NCBI GenBank assembly: GCA_905181925.1
Contig: CAJIZU010000080.1
Coordinates: 1 to 34,083, forward strand
Direction: 5' to 3'
DNA: 34,083 bases
Source: a gamma proteobacterium HTCC2207
GTDB lineage: Bacteria > Pseudomonadota > Gammaproteobacteria > Pseudomonadales > Porticoccaceae
The position numbers and the translations under genes are program-made. Below, piece after piece: positions 9,215 through 18,541 of this stretch. The notes under the pieces were generated by a model, which was not told the DNA's origin, did not search any database, and saw nothing but the letters and a program-made list of their open reading frames with translations. How positions within the stretch are numbered: the first letter of the stretch is position 1; every line of letters starts with the position of its first letter.

Positions 9215-10573
9215 TTGACTGATAATTTTCACTTTTCGTCTACTGAAAGGCGCGCAACCTTCTCTATAGCTAGCTTGTTTGGCTTTAGAATGCTGGGTCT
9301 GTTCATGGTTTTACCGGTACTCGCTTTAGCCACCGCGGACTATCCGGATTTTACCCCCTTAATGTTAGGAATGACTCTTGGTGCCTATGGACTGACTCAA
9401 GCGATACTGCAAATTCCCCTGGGTCTCCTTTCTGATCGGGTAGGTCGCCACCCGGTAATTATTGGTGGCTTGTTAATGTTTATTGCTGGAAGTGTTGTCG
9501 CCGCGTTAGCCGACACTATGGCCGGATTGGTGTTCGGACGTGCCTTGCAAGGAACAGGAGCAATAGCCAGTACATTAATGGCTTTGGTCGCTGATTTAAC
9601 AGTAGAGCAGAATCGTTCCAAGGCCATGGCTGCTATCGGCGGAAGCATTGGCTTTTCCTTTATGCTGGCAATGATGCTTGGACCAGTCTTGGCCGCAAAT
9701 TTTGGGCTTTCAGGTGTTTTTTGGGCAACTGCGTTACTTGGTGTGATCGGCGTCTTCGTGGCTTTTTTCTTGATACCCAAGGCGGCTTCCATGAGACGCA
9801 ATCGTGAATCAATGGCAGATACTCGACAGATGAAGGGATTGTTAAGAGAGCCAAATTTAATGCGTCTCAATTTTGGCATCTTTGCTCTGCACTTTGCGCT
9901 GATGGCTGCCTTTGTCGCTATTCCCACTATGCTGTCTAATGAGCTCGGTATTAACGAGAGTAACCTCCCTTGGGTTTACTTGGGGTTACTCGGAGGCGGT
10001 TTTTTCGTCATGTTACCGCTCATGATTCTGGCCGAAAAGTTCGGTTATCAAAAGTTGATTTTTATCGTCTCTGTTGCAATTATGGCAATGGCAACTGCTG
10101 TTTTAAGCGGCCAGCGCGGGCCCTTACTAACACCGCTGATGTTGCTGATTTTTTTTGCAGGGTTTAATCTTTTAGAAGCGACTTTACCGTCTTGGTTGAG
10201 CAAAATGTGTCCGGTTGGGAATCGAGGAACTGCTATGGGAATTTATTCCACTAGCCAATTCTTTGGAGCGTTCGCAGGCGGATTAGCAGGTGGTTGGAGT
10301 TTGCATGAATTTGGTGTAGATGGTCTGTTTGTGACCATTACTCTAATTTTGTTAAGTTGGGCTTTTGTTTCGGTAGGGTTGAAGTCTCCCCGGCCGTTGC
10401 AGACAGTGGTGTTGTCGGTGGGAAGCATGGAACAGCAAGATTTCTTAAAAATAGTTTCAAATGTGACCGGCGTTGAAGATATACTTCTGGTCAAAGGTGA
10501 GCATTTGGCCTATGTTCAAGTAGATCGATTGCAGGTTGATATGCCGAGTCTGCAACCATACATAAATCGTTAA
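9215..10573 (+). CDS. MFS transporter, YajR-like with C-terminal ferredoxin-like (YAM) domain
   Basis: ERRATFSIASLFGFRMLGLFMVLPVLAL, QIPLGLLSDRVGRHPVI, GTAMGIYSTSQFFGAFAGG plus soluble C-terminal domain; strongly resembles E. coli YajR. Confidence 0.88.
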   Translation: MTDNFHFSSTERRATFSIASLFGFRMLGLFMVLPVLALATADYPDFTPLMLGMTLGAYGLTQAILQIPLGLLSDRVGRHPVIIGGLLMFIAGSVVAALADTMAGLVFGRALQGTGAIASTLMALVADLTVEQNRSKAMAAIGGSIGFSFMLAMMLGPVLAANFGLSGVFWATALLGVIGVFVAFFLIPKAASMRRNRESMADTRQMKGLLREPNLMRLNFGIFALHFALMAAFVAIPTMLSNELGINESNLPWVYLGLLGGGFFVMLPLMILAEKFGYQKLIFIVSVAIMAMATAVLSGQRGPLLTPLMLLIFFAGFNLLEATLPSWLSKMCPVGNRGTAMGIYSTSQFFGAFAGGLAGGWSLHEFGVDGLFVTITLILLSWAFVSVGLKSPRPLQTVVLSVGSMEQQDFLKIVSNVTGVEDILLVKGEHLAYVQVDRLQVDMPSLQPYINR

Positions 10574-10590
10574 TAAACTAGGGGAATAAA

Positions 10591-11088
10591 ATGGCACGCG
10601 GAGTAAACAAAGTTATCATCGTGGGTAACTGCGGTCAGGATCCAGAAACTCGGTTCATGCCTTCAGGAGGTGCTGTCACCAACCTGAGTGTTGCAACGTC
10701 AGAGTCGTGGAAAGATAAAACCAGCGGTCAACCTCAAGAGAGAACTGAGTGGCATCGGGTGGTGTTCTTTAATCGACTTGCTGAAATTGCTGGTGAGTAT
10801 GTGAAAAAAGGGTCGAAGTTATATGTAGAAGGGTCCCTGCGTACACGTAAATGGCAAAACAAAGAAGGTCAGGATCAATATACCACTGAAATTGTCGCCA
10901 GTGAGATGCAAATGCTTGATAGCCGCGGTGGTCAAGATGGTGGTCAAGGCGGTGGTTATCAGGCTCCTCAGCAGGGCGGATATCAGCAGCCAGCAGCTCA
11001 GAGTAAACCGCAGGGAGGCCAACAGCCGGCTCCTCAGCAGCAAGCTCCACAGGGTATGGACAGTTTTGACGATGACATACCGTTCTAA
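10591..11088 (+). CDS. ssb: Single-stranded DNA-binding protein
   Basis: [42 protein letters not shown]-rich linker, canonical acidic tip [10 protein letters not shown]. Confidence 0.98.
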   Translation: MARGVNKVIIVGNCGQDPETRFMPSGGAVTNLSVATSESWKDKTSGQPQERTEWHRVVFFNRLAEIAGEYVKKGSKLYVEGSLRTRKWQNKEGQDQYTTEIVASEMQMLDSRGGQDGGQGGGYQAPQQGGYQQPAAQSKPQGGQQPAPQQQAPQGMDSFDDDIPF

Positions 11089-11128
11089 AGTCTAGTTTTC
11101 TGTTTATTTAGATAACGAATTTCACAAT

Positions 11129-11157
11129 ACCGGTGTCATTGAAGCCACCGGTTTATT
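11129..11157 (+). terminator. Intrinsic terminator after ssb
   Basis: ACCGGTG-N10-CACCGGT followed by TTATTT. Confidence 0.6.
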
Positions 11158-11181
11158 TAATCATGTTTATTAGAGGTAGTT

Positions 11182-11658
11182 ATGACAATTAAGGTAGGCG
11201 ATAAAATTCCAGCAGGAATGTTCACAATGATGGGAGCAGAAGGACCCACAGGGATTAGTACTTCAGAAATTTTTGATGGTAAAAAGGTTGTGTTGTTTGC
11301 TGTGCCTGGCGCATTTACGCCGACCTGTTCGGTTTCACATCTGCCGGGGTTCGTTGTGCATGTTGATGATATCAAGGCTAAGGGTGTCGATACCGTGGCT
11401 TGTATGTCAGTGAATGATGTTTTCGTTGTTGATGCATGGGGTAAGGCGTCTAATGCAGAGCATTTGTTGATGTTAGCAGATGGTAATGCAGACTTTACAA
11501 CCGCTATTGGCCTTACGTTTGATGGTACTGGTTTTGGCATGGGGACACGCAGTCAACGCTTTGCTATGGTCGTGGATAATGGTGTTGTGAGTTTACTTAA
11601 TGTTGATCAAGCAGCCTTAGAAGGGTCAAGTGCAGAAGCAATTTTGGCGGCCCTATAA
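11182..11658 (+). CDS. Peroxiredoxin (Prx5/AhpE-TSA type, redoxin domain)
   Basis: VVLFAVPGAFTPTCSVSHLPGFV peroxidatic Cys motif, SVNDVFVVDAWGK, GMGTRSQRFAMVVDNGVV. Confidence 0.92.
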   Translation: MTIKVGDKIPAGMFTMMGAEGPTGISTSEIFDGKKVVLFAVPGAFTPTCSVSHLPGFVVHVDDIKAKGVDTVACMSVNDVFVVDAWGKASNAEHLLMLADGNADFTTAIGLTFDGTGFGMGTRSQRFAMVVDNGVVSLLNVDQAALEGSSAEAILAAL

Positions 11659-11710
11659 GTAAGATTGTATTGAGGGGTTTAACAATCCGTCAAAGACATA
11701 TATTTACAGC

Positions 11711-12040
11711 TTAGTAAAGGGTGTAGGTGACGGTAATCTCCTCGCCCTCTGCTACAGGTCTTTTAGTGGTTAGACCTCTCAAGTTATTGCCGATTAATTC
11801 AATACTCGCATTACTAGCGTCGCTATGATTAATAAATCCGCCCAACGGCGTCCTCAACCAGTCCTCGACAGAATCAATTTTAAAGTGAGTCTCACCAAGA
11901 TACACTTGCCCTTGAATATCCTGAGTAGCAAATAAACCTAGTCCATCAATTTTACTGCCCCTAATAGTTAAGCATTTAGGCAGGGGTCTATAACTATTTT
12001 TATCGAAGGTTTTAGTTGATGCGGACAGGTCCTCTAGCAT
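11711..12040 (-). CDS. Small SET domain-containing protein
   Basis: IDGLGLFATQDIQGQ, GGFINHSDASNASIE (NHS..N), GEEITVTYTLY C-terminal SET motif. Confidence 0.75.
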   Translation of the reverse strand: MLEDLSASTKTFDKNSYRPLPKCLTIRGSKIDGLGLFATQDIQGQVYLGETHFKIDSVEDWLRTPLGGFINHSDASNASIELIGNNLRGLTTKRPVAEGEEITVTYTLY

Positions 12041-12129
12041 TATCTTTTATTCCTTGCCTAATCGGATCGACAGTTTAAGTGAGGGTATGGGTTTTAGAGT
12101 AGCTCGCGTTTATAACCATTCCTTCTAAA

Positions 12130-13344
12130 TTATAACTTAAGCTTCTCTATCACTAAGCTGGCATTAGTGCCGCCAAAGCCGAAACTGTTACACATCACTC
12201 GATTGAGCACAGCGTCTTTAGTTTTAAGCAGGATCGGCAAACCATTAGCGTGTTCATCCAACGTATCTATGTGTGCAGAACCGGCCACAAAATTATTTTC
12301 CATCATCAGCATACAATAAATTGTTTCATGGACGCCTGCGGCACCTAAACTATGCCCTGATAGTGACTTGGTTGAGCTTATATCCGGGCAGCTGTCTCCA
12401 AAGGTATTACGAATAGCGCCAAGCTCAGCAACGTCGCCAACGGGCGTGCTAGTTCCATGGGTATTAATATAATCGATTGGTCCTGACGCAGTCTCCATGG
12501 CCATCTTCATGCACCGTTCAGCGCCTTCTCCAGAGGGGGAGACCATATCTGCGCCATCAGAGGTTGCACCATACCCGGTAACTTCACAGATAATGTTCGC
12601 TCCGCGAGCTAAGGCATGCTCAAGCTCTTCCACGACGACACACCCACCACCCAGAGAGGGCGCAAAACCATCTCTATTTGCGTCATACGCACGAGAAGCA
12701 ATTGCTGGAGTGTCATTATATTTACTAGTAAGTGCGCCCATCGCATCAAACATAGCGGCCATAGACCAGTGCATTTCTTCCGCACCGCCAGCGAGGAGAA
12801 CATCCTGCTTACCCAGTTGGATTAGTTCTACAGCATGTCCGATGCAGTGCGCACTAGTTGCACAGGCAGATGAAAGCGAATAATTAACTCCTTTAATCTT
12901 GAGTGGAGTAGCAACACAAGCGGAAACAGTGCTGGCCATAATTTGAGTGACGCGATACGGTCCTGCACGCTTGATGCCCCGTGCCCGCATTACATCGACA
13001 GCCTCTACAAACATCTCACCGGATAATCCGCCAGAGCCCATAATTAGGCCAGTTCTGTGGTTCGAGACCATCTCTTCAGAGAGACCGGCATCGGCAATAG
13101 CTCGGTCTGCAGCAATATAGCCATAAGCGGCGGAATCGCCCATAAATCTCAATACTTTGCGATCAATATGATCTTTAGGATCTAGGTCAATTAGCCCTCC
13201 GACATTACATCGTAGACCCATTTCAGCAAAATCTTCTCGACGCTGAATACCGGAGATACCGTTTCTTAAGGAATTTGTAACAGTGGCTTTATCGTTTCCT
13301 AAACATGAGACTATTCCCATGCCGGTAATAACTGCTCGTCTCAT
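12130..13344 (-). CDS. fabB: 3-oxoacyl-[acyl-carrier-protein] synthase I
   Basis: [14 protein letters not shown] active-site Cys, [39 protein letters not shown]; downstream of fabA. Confidence 0.97.
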   Translation of the reverse strand: MRRAVITGMGIVSCLGNDKATVTNSLRNGISGIQRREDFAEMGLRCNVGGLIDLDPKDHIDRKVLRFMGDSAAYGYIAADRAIADAGLSEEMVSNHRTGLIMGSGGLSGEMFVEAVDVMRARGIKRAGPYRVTQIMASTVSACVATPLKIKGVNYSLSSACATSAHCIGHAVELIQLGKQDVLLAGGAEEMHWSMAAMFDAMGALTSKYNDTPAIASRAYDANRDGFAPSLGGGCVVVEELEHALARGANIICEVTGYGATSDGADMVSPSGEGAERCMKMAMETASGPIDYINTHGTSTPVGDVAELGAIRNTFGDSCPDISSTKSLSGHSLGAAGVHETIYCMLMMENNFVAGSAHIDTLDEHANGLPILLKTKDAVLNRVMCNSFGFGGTNASLVIEKLKL

Positions 13345-13384
13345 CTAAATTCCTCGTTGAATGCTATTCGGTGAAAGTGCATAT

Positions 13385-13906
13385 TTAAAAATTGTCTGTG
13401 CTCGCAAATAGTCCTACTTTGAGATCTTTAGCAGTATAGATTTCCCGTCCATCAACCTCGACGGAACCATCGGCGATACCCATTACCAACTTGCGCTGAA
13501 TTAACCGCGTTAGATCAAGTTTGTAAGTGACCTTTTTTGCCGTTGGTAATATCTGTCCGAAAAATTTAACACCACCAGCGCCAAGAGCTCGCCCTTTTCC
13601 AGTGTTACCATTCCATACTAAAAAGAAGCCAACTAACTGCCACAGCGCGTCCAGACCCAAACAACCTGGCATGACTGGATCACCTTCGAAATGGCAATCA
13701 AAGAACCAAAGGTCAGACCTAATGTCGATTTCAGCAATAATTTGGCCTAGTCCGCTCTTGCCTCCAGTATTGTTGATTTCTACAATACGATCAATCATCA
13801 GCATATTAGGAGCGGGTAATTTCGCATTATCTGGACCAAATAACTCGCCGCGGGAGGCGCCCAAGATTTCTTCTTTAGAATAGGATGACTTTGGGGAGAA
13901 ACTCAT
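13385..13906 (-). CDS. fabA: 3-hydroxydecanoyl-ACP dehydratase/isomerase
   Basis: [42 protein letters not shown] typical of FabA. Confidence 0.98.
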   Translation of the reverse strand: MSFSPKSSYSKEEILGASRGELFGPDNAKLPAPNMLMIDRIVEINNTGGKSGLGQIIAEIDIRSDLWFFDCHFEGDPVMPGCLGLDALWQLVGFFLVWNGNTGKGRALGAGGVKFFGQILPTAKKVTYKLDLTRLIQRKLVMGIADGSVEVDGREIYTAKDLKVGLFASTDNF

Positions 13907-14034
13907 AAATCGATGACCGTTATTAAAGCTTGTATCCTAACCATTTCTTTTGCCAGCGGCAACTGTAAAGGTTGAGCCAAAAGGCAATTCTGTCGCTATT
14001 GCTGTGTATTGACCCCGAATCCTTACCTTACTAG

Positions 14035-14063
14035 TTGACACGTGAGGCTACTCTGGCTAGTGT
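14035..14063 (+). promoter_or_regulatory. Candidate sigma70 promoter for the polyprenyl synthase
   Basis: TTGACA - 17 nt - TAGTGT upstream of the ATG at 14101; -10 match is weak. Confidence 0.35.
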
Positions 14064-14100
14064 GCTGTCTCGTTAATAAAACAGAAACTATGCGGTCTTA

Positions 14101-15054
14101 ATGCAACCTTTCCACAAAGCGGTGGAACACGAGTTTACCGCGGTCAATACACTAATCGTTAACCAGCTGCAGTCTGATGTGGGCTTGGTAGAGAACATTG
14201 GTCAGTATATCGTTGAAGCGGGTGGTAAGCGTTTGCGTCTAGTGGTCGTGTTACTTAGTGCTTTGGCCAATGGATATAAAGGAAAGGAACACCTGAAAAT
14301 GGCTGCGGTGATTGAATTTATTCACACGGCTACTCTTCTCCATGACGATGTTGTTGATGTGTCTAGTCTTAGACGTGGCCGCCAAACTGCTAATGCTCAG
14401 TGGGGCAACGCACCCAGTGTCCTGGTGGGAGATTTTCTTTACTCAAGAGCATTTCAAATGCTGGTTGAAATAGCACATATGCCAATTATGGGTGTGATGG
14501 CGAATGCGACCAATGTCATTTCTGAGGGAGAAGTCCAGCAGATGGCAAATGCCGGAAATCCAGAAATTACTGAAGATATTTATCGTCAAGTAATCTATCG
14601 GAAGACTGCGAAGCTTTTTGAGGCTGCGGCTCAGGTGGGTGCCTGTTTAGCCGGTACAGATCAAAACGCGATGATTCTTTATGGAAAGCACCTAGGTATG
14701 GCCTTTCAGATTGCTGATGACGTCCTAGATTATCAAGGTGATATCGACATTACTGGTAAAAACATTGGTAGCGACTTATCCGAAGGTAAGATGACTCTGC
14801 CGCTTATTTTCGCCCGCGACAACGCGCCAATTAAGGACGCGATGCTAATACGCAGAGCGATCGCTGATAAGACCGCGGGTGATTTTGGGGCGATTCTAGA
14901 GATCGTTAAAAATCATGGTGGCCTGTCGTACAGCCTCAAACAAGCCGTTAAAGAAGTAGAGCTTGCGAAGCGTTCTTTAGAATCAATGCCTGCAAGTGAG
15001 TATAAAAATGTACTGCTTGAACTTGCCGACTTTTCGATCTCTCGAGTCAGTTAA
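14101..15054 (+). CDS. ispB: Polyprenyl (octaprenyl-type) diphosphate synthase
   Basis: GGKRLRLVVVLL, first Asp-rich motif LLHDDVVD, GEVQQM, second motif QIADDVLDYQGD; close to E. coli IspB. Confidence 0.92.
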   Translation: MQPFHKAVEHEFTAVNTLIVNQLQSDVGLVENIGQYIVEAGGKRLRLVVVLLSALANGYKGKEHLKMAAVIEFIHTATLLHDDVVDVSSLRRGRQTANAQWGNAPSVLVGDFLYSRAFQMLVEIAHMPIMGVMANATNVISEGEVQQMANAGNPEITEDIYRQVIYRKTAKLFEAAAQVGACLAGTDQNAMILYGKHLGMAFQIADDVLDYQGDIDITGKNIGSDLSEGKMTLPLIFARDNAPIKDAMLIRRAIADKTAGDFGAILEIVKNHGGLSYSLKQAVKEVELAKRSLESMPASEYKNVLLELADFSISRVS

Positions 15055-15271
15055 ATAGTCTTTGAGACCCAATGTAAAACGCTCAAGTAGATTGTCAGAA
15101 TTAATATCGTTCTCTTTGATATTGGTTATTCAAACGACAAAGTTTATCGCTCGGACTATTTCTGATAACCTCATATCAAACATGAATAGTAGCGCTAGTT
15201 TTAATCGAGTCGTAATAATGATCACATTAGAGTTTTAAAATAAAAAATAACACCTATAAAAGGAGAGTTGA

Positions 15272-16495
15272 GTGATAATCGGGATTCCTTCGGAAATCAA
15301 AACCGGTGAGAAACGTGTCGCCTTGGCGCCAGCTAATGTGCAGTCACTGTGCAAAAAAGGTGTAGATATACTGGTTCAATCCGGGGCAGGCGTGTCGGCA
15401 GGCTATCCTGATGCTGAGTATATTAACGCCGGTGCAACGCTTGTGGACAGTCGAGAAAAGATATTTTCTGACGCTGAAATAGTCCTACAAGTTCAGAGTT
15501 TCGGTGCAAATAACGAAAATAGTGATTCAGATTTAAAATTGCTCCGACAGGGACAACTTGTCATTGGCATGATGGATCCTCTTGCTGCGCCGCAGGCAGC
15601 ACAAACAGTTGCTTCTACCGGAGCGACGGCCATAGCCTTGGAATTAGTGCCGCGCATTAGTCGGGCTCAAAGTATGGATGTTCTTTCATCTATGGCTACC
15701 TTGGCAGGTTATAAATCGGTACTAATGGGTGCATCTGCTTCTCCGCGAATATTTCCGATGCTAATGACCGCGGCTGGGACATTACAGCCGGCTCGGGTGT
15801 TGATTATGGGTGTTGGTGTCGCAGGGCTGCAAGCCTGTGCAACGGCAAAGAGACTGGGTGCTGTGGTTGAGGCCTATGATGTTCGACCTGCAGCACGTGA
15901 ACAAATTATTTCAGTAGGCGCTAAGCCCGTTGAGTTGGATCTCGATACAGGTGAGTCGGAGGGAGAGGGTGGTTACGCCAAAGAGCAGGGCGATGACTTT
16001 TTGCGAAGACAGCGTGAGCAGATGACAGCGGTGGTAGCGGTGCAAGATATAATTATAACTACAGCAGCTATACCTGGGGCAAAATCGCCGATACTGGTCA
16101 CCGAGGATATGGTCAAAGCAATGAAGCCGGGTGCTGTGATTGTTGACTTAGCAGCAGAGCGCGGAGGCAACTGTGATTTGACTCAACAGGGTAAAACGAT
16201 CATGGCACATGGCGTCACCATCATTGGCCCAGAGAACGTTCCCTCCGAACTGGCATACCATGCGAGCCAGATGTATGGGAAAAACATGCAAACGCTGTTG
16301 GAACTGATTCTTGATGACAACGGTAATCTACACCTTAATTTCGATGACGAAATCGTAGCCGGAACAGTCGTGGCTCACCAAAACGATGTGCCACACGCAC
16401 ACATGAGAAAACTACTCGGCTTAAGCGAAATCAGTGTAGCGGGAACTCCAGAGCAAGAAAAGGCTGAAGACACTCCAACGACCGACCAAAAATAA
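15272..16495 (+). CDS. pntAA: NAD(P) transhydrogenase subunit alpha part 1
   Basis: GIPSEIKTGEKRVALAPANV, GVGVAGLQACATAKRLGAVVEAYDVRPAAREQ, QDIIITTAAIPGAKSP. Confidence 0.95.
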   Translation: MIIGIPSEIKTGEKRVALAPANVQSLCKKGVDILVQSGAGVSAGYPDAEYINAGATLVDSREKIFSDAEIVLQVQSFGANNENSDSDLKLLRQGQLVIGMMDPLAAPQAAQTVASTGATAIALELVPRISRAQSMDVLSSMATLAGYKSVLMGASASPRIFPMLMTAAGTLQPARVLIMGVGVAGLQACATAKRLGAVVEAYDVRPAAREQIISVGAKPVELDLDTGESEGEGGYAKEQGDDFLRRQREQMTAVVAVQDIIITTAAIPGAKSPILVTEDMVKAMKPGAVIVDLAAERGGNCDLTQQGKTIMAHGVTIIGPENVPSELAYHASQMYGKNMQTLLELILDDNGNLHLNFDDEIVAGTVVAHQNDVPHAHMRKLLGLSEISVAGTPEQEKAEDTPTTDQK

Positions 16496-16507
16496 GGGAA
16501 ATCATCT

Positions 16508-16789
16508 ATGGAAATCTTAATTTTACTGTTAGCGCTATTTGTCCTCGCCCTTTTTCTTGGTGTCGAACTGATTACGAAAGTTCCACCCACATTGCATACT
16601 CCTTTAATGTCGGGAACCAACGCGGTATCTGGTATTACCCTGGTAGGCGCTTTGCTGGCTGCAGGTACTGATAGCTCCCCCGCACTGGTTAACTGGCTCG
16701 GTTTTACGGCTGTCACACTTGCCACGATTAATGTTGTTGGTGGGTACTTGGTGACTAATCGTATGCTTGCTATGTTTAAAAGGAAATAG
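16508..16789 (+). CDS. pntAB: NAD(P) transhydrogenase subunit alpha part 2
   Basis: ELITKVPPTLHTPLMSGTNAVSGITLVGAL, small membrane subunit between pntAA and pntB. Confidence 0.95.
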   Translation: MEILILLLALFVLALFLGVELITKVPPTLHTPLMSGTNAVSGITLVGALLAAGTDSSPALVNWLGFTAVTLATINVVGGYLVTNRMLAMFKRK

Positions 16790-16792
16790 ACG

Positions 16793-18238
16793 ATGAATCC
16801 AAATTTAATCAACTTTATTTATTTAGTGGCGGCAATTCTGTTCATTCTTGGCATTAAAGGTCTCACAAAACCAAAAACAGCAGTTCGAGGAAATATGCTG
16901 TCTGCATTGGGCATGTTGGTCGCAGTGGTCGTTACTCTAATAAATATAAATGATGTCGACTTTACCTACGTTATTGCCGGAGTCATTGTTGGCGGTATTA
17001 TTGGAGGTGTGATGGCATTAAAAGTACAGATGACTTCAATGCCACAAATGGTTGCGTTACTTAATGGTTTTGGTGGTGGGGCCTCTCTAACAATTGCACT
17101 GGCAGAATATGCAACTCGAGTTGGAATGGCACCGTCGTCTCTGGCTAACTTTTTCGATCCAGTTGTCGTTTCCAGCAATGCCTTCGGCGACGGATTGGTC
17201 GGTACTATTGCGATTTTATCGATCGGGCTTACGGTACTCATTGGGGCGGTAACCTTAACCGGTAGCTTAGTTGCCTTTGGAAAACTTCAAGAATTAATCA
17301 AGAAAAGTCGTGGTCTCCCTGGTGGCCCTATTGGCAATGGCCTCATGTTGGCCGGTGCGCTATTTTCGGTCTATCTCTTAGTTAATAATCCTGGTGATGT
17401 TGCCGCTATGGGTGCTATTTTATCGCTAGCTCTCTTATTAGGGCTATTCTTGGTGATGCCTATTGGCGGCGCAGATATGCCAGTGGTTATTGCGTTATTA
17501 AACTCTTACTCAGGCATTGCAGCGGCCCTAGCCGGCTTTATTCTGGGCAATACAGTACTTATTGTTGCCGGCTCTTTGGTGGGTACTTCTGGCCTTATTT
17601 TGACACAAATAATGTGTATTGCTATGAATCGGTCACTGGCTAATGTGTTGTTTGGCAAGATGGCTGCCGGTGGTGAAGAGATAGATGCCGATGAAATTTA
17701 TGCTGGGAAAGTGAAGAGTGCGCAACCAGATGAAGTAGCAATGATGCTCGAAACGGCTCAGCGGGTTGTTATTGTGCCTGGCTTCGGAATGGCAATGGCA
17801 CAGGCTCAGCATGCTGTGCGTGAGTTGGCAAATGCTCTTGAGAAAAATGGTACTGAGGTTGAGTACGGTATTCATCCGGTTGCAGGTCGTATGCCTGGCC
17901 ATATGAATGTATTGCTTGCGGAAGCAGAGGTTCCCTATGATAAGTTGGTCGAGATGGATCGAATCAACCCAACCTTTGAGGACACCGATGTAGTTATTGT
18001 CATTGGTGCAAATGATGTAACTAATCCCATGGCGAGAGATTCTGAAGGTAGCCCAATTTATGGCATGCCTATTTTGAATGTTGATAAGGCTAAAAATGTC
18101 GTGGTTATCAAACGCTCTCTGAGTCCAGGGTTTGCAGGTTTGCCTAATCCGCTTTTTGCGATGGACCACACTATTATGGTTTACGGTGATGGCAAGAAAG
18201 CAGTTGTGGAAATGACAACAGCACTCAATCAAGCCTAA
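16793..18238 (+). CDS. pntB: NAD(P) transhydrogenase subunit beta
   Basis: LLNSYSGIAAALAGFILGN, VIVPGFGMAMAQAQHAVRELA, EYGIHPVAGRMPGHMNVLLAEA, VVIVIGANDVTNP. Confidence 0.97.
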   Translation: MNPNLINFIYLVAAILFILGIKGLTKPKTAVRGNMLSALGMLVAVVVTLININDVDFTYVIAGVIVGGIIGGVMALKVQMTSMPQMVALLNGFGGGASLTIALAEYATRVGMAPSSLANFFDPVVVSSNAFGDGLVGTIAILSIGLTVLIGAVTLTGSLVAFGKLQELIKKSRGLPGGPIGNGLMLAGALFSVYLLVNNPGDVAAMGAILSLALLLGLFLVMPIGGADMPVVIALLNSYSGIAAALAGFILGNTVLIVAGSLVGTSGLILTQIMCIAMNRSLANVLFGKMAAGGEEIDADEIYAGKVKSAQPDEVAMMLETAQRVVIVPGFGMAMAQAQHAVRELANALEKNGTEVEYGIHPVAGRMPGHMNVLLAEAEVPYDKLVEMDRINPTFEDTDVVIVIGANDVTNPMARDSEGSPIYGMPILNVDKAKNVVVIKRSLSPGFAGLPNPLFAMDHTIMVYGDGKKAVVEMTTALNQA

Positions 18239-18252
18239 GTTGTTATGGAAAA

Positions 18253-18285
18253 TTAGCCAGCTCTGTTCTATGCAGAGCTGGCTAA
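18253..18285 (+). terminator. Strong hairpin, probable terminator after pntB
   Basis: TTAGCCAGCTCTG-TTCTATG-CAGAGCTGGCTAA, perfect 13-bp stem; no strong T tract follows. Confidence 0.55.
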
Positions 18286-18474
18286 CATAAATTCTAATTT
18301 ATCAGTAATTCATTAAACTTTAGTAATCTACCTCGGTAAAACCTCAACCTAATTCAAGATTATAGGTTTCTGATAGATCGCCAAAAAACACTATGCCTCC
18401 TACTAAAGTCTAGCCGAGAAATTTATTAATTGTCTCTAAGACTTACCTTTGATGTGCTCATTTTTAAAAGGACA

Positions 18475-18501
18475 TTGAAATTTGAACATATCACCCCCAA
18501 C
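18475..18501 (+). promoter_or_regulatory. Candidate sigma32 (RpoH) heat-shock promoter of clpB
   Basis: TTGAAA - 13 nt - CCCCCAAC, about 40 nt upstream of the clpB ATG; consensus-like CTTGAAA-N11-16-CCCCATNT. Confidence 0.65.
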
Positions 18502-18541
18502 TCTTTTAATAGAAGGCGGACTAAATTAAAAAGGCAGTGTT

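Noticed and set aside
9397-9927. 176-aa antisense ORF within the MFS gene
   Set aside because: Low-complexity A/K/P/I-rich shadow of a membrane protein; no SD or family match.
10769-11095. Several overlapping ORFs in and opposite the ssb Q/G-rich linker
   Set aside because: Repetitive glutamine/glycine codons produce open frames in multiple phases; ssb itself explains the region.
11663-11687. GATTGT/ACAATC hairpin between the peroxiredoxin and SET genes
   Set aside because: Six-bp AT-rich stem with a 13-nt loop and no T tract; too weak to call a terminator.
14070-14090. CTGT-N12-ACAG as a LexA box upstream of the polyprenyl synthase
   Set aside because: Spacing is 12, not the 8 expected for a gammaproteobacterial LexA site, and the gene is not a SOS gene.
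17633-18232. 199-aa antisense ORF within pntB
   Set aside because: Composition is typical of a shadow ORF (rich in H, C, N, S), lies entirely opposite a well-conserved gene, no recognisable motif.
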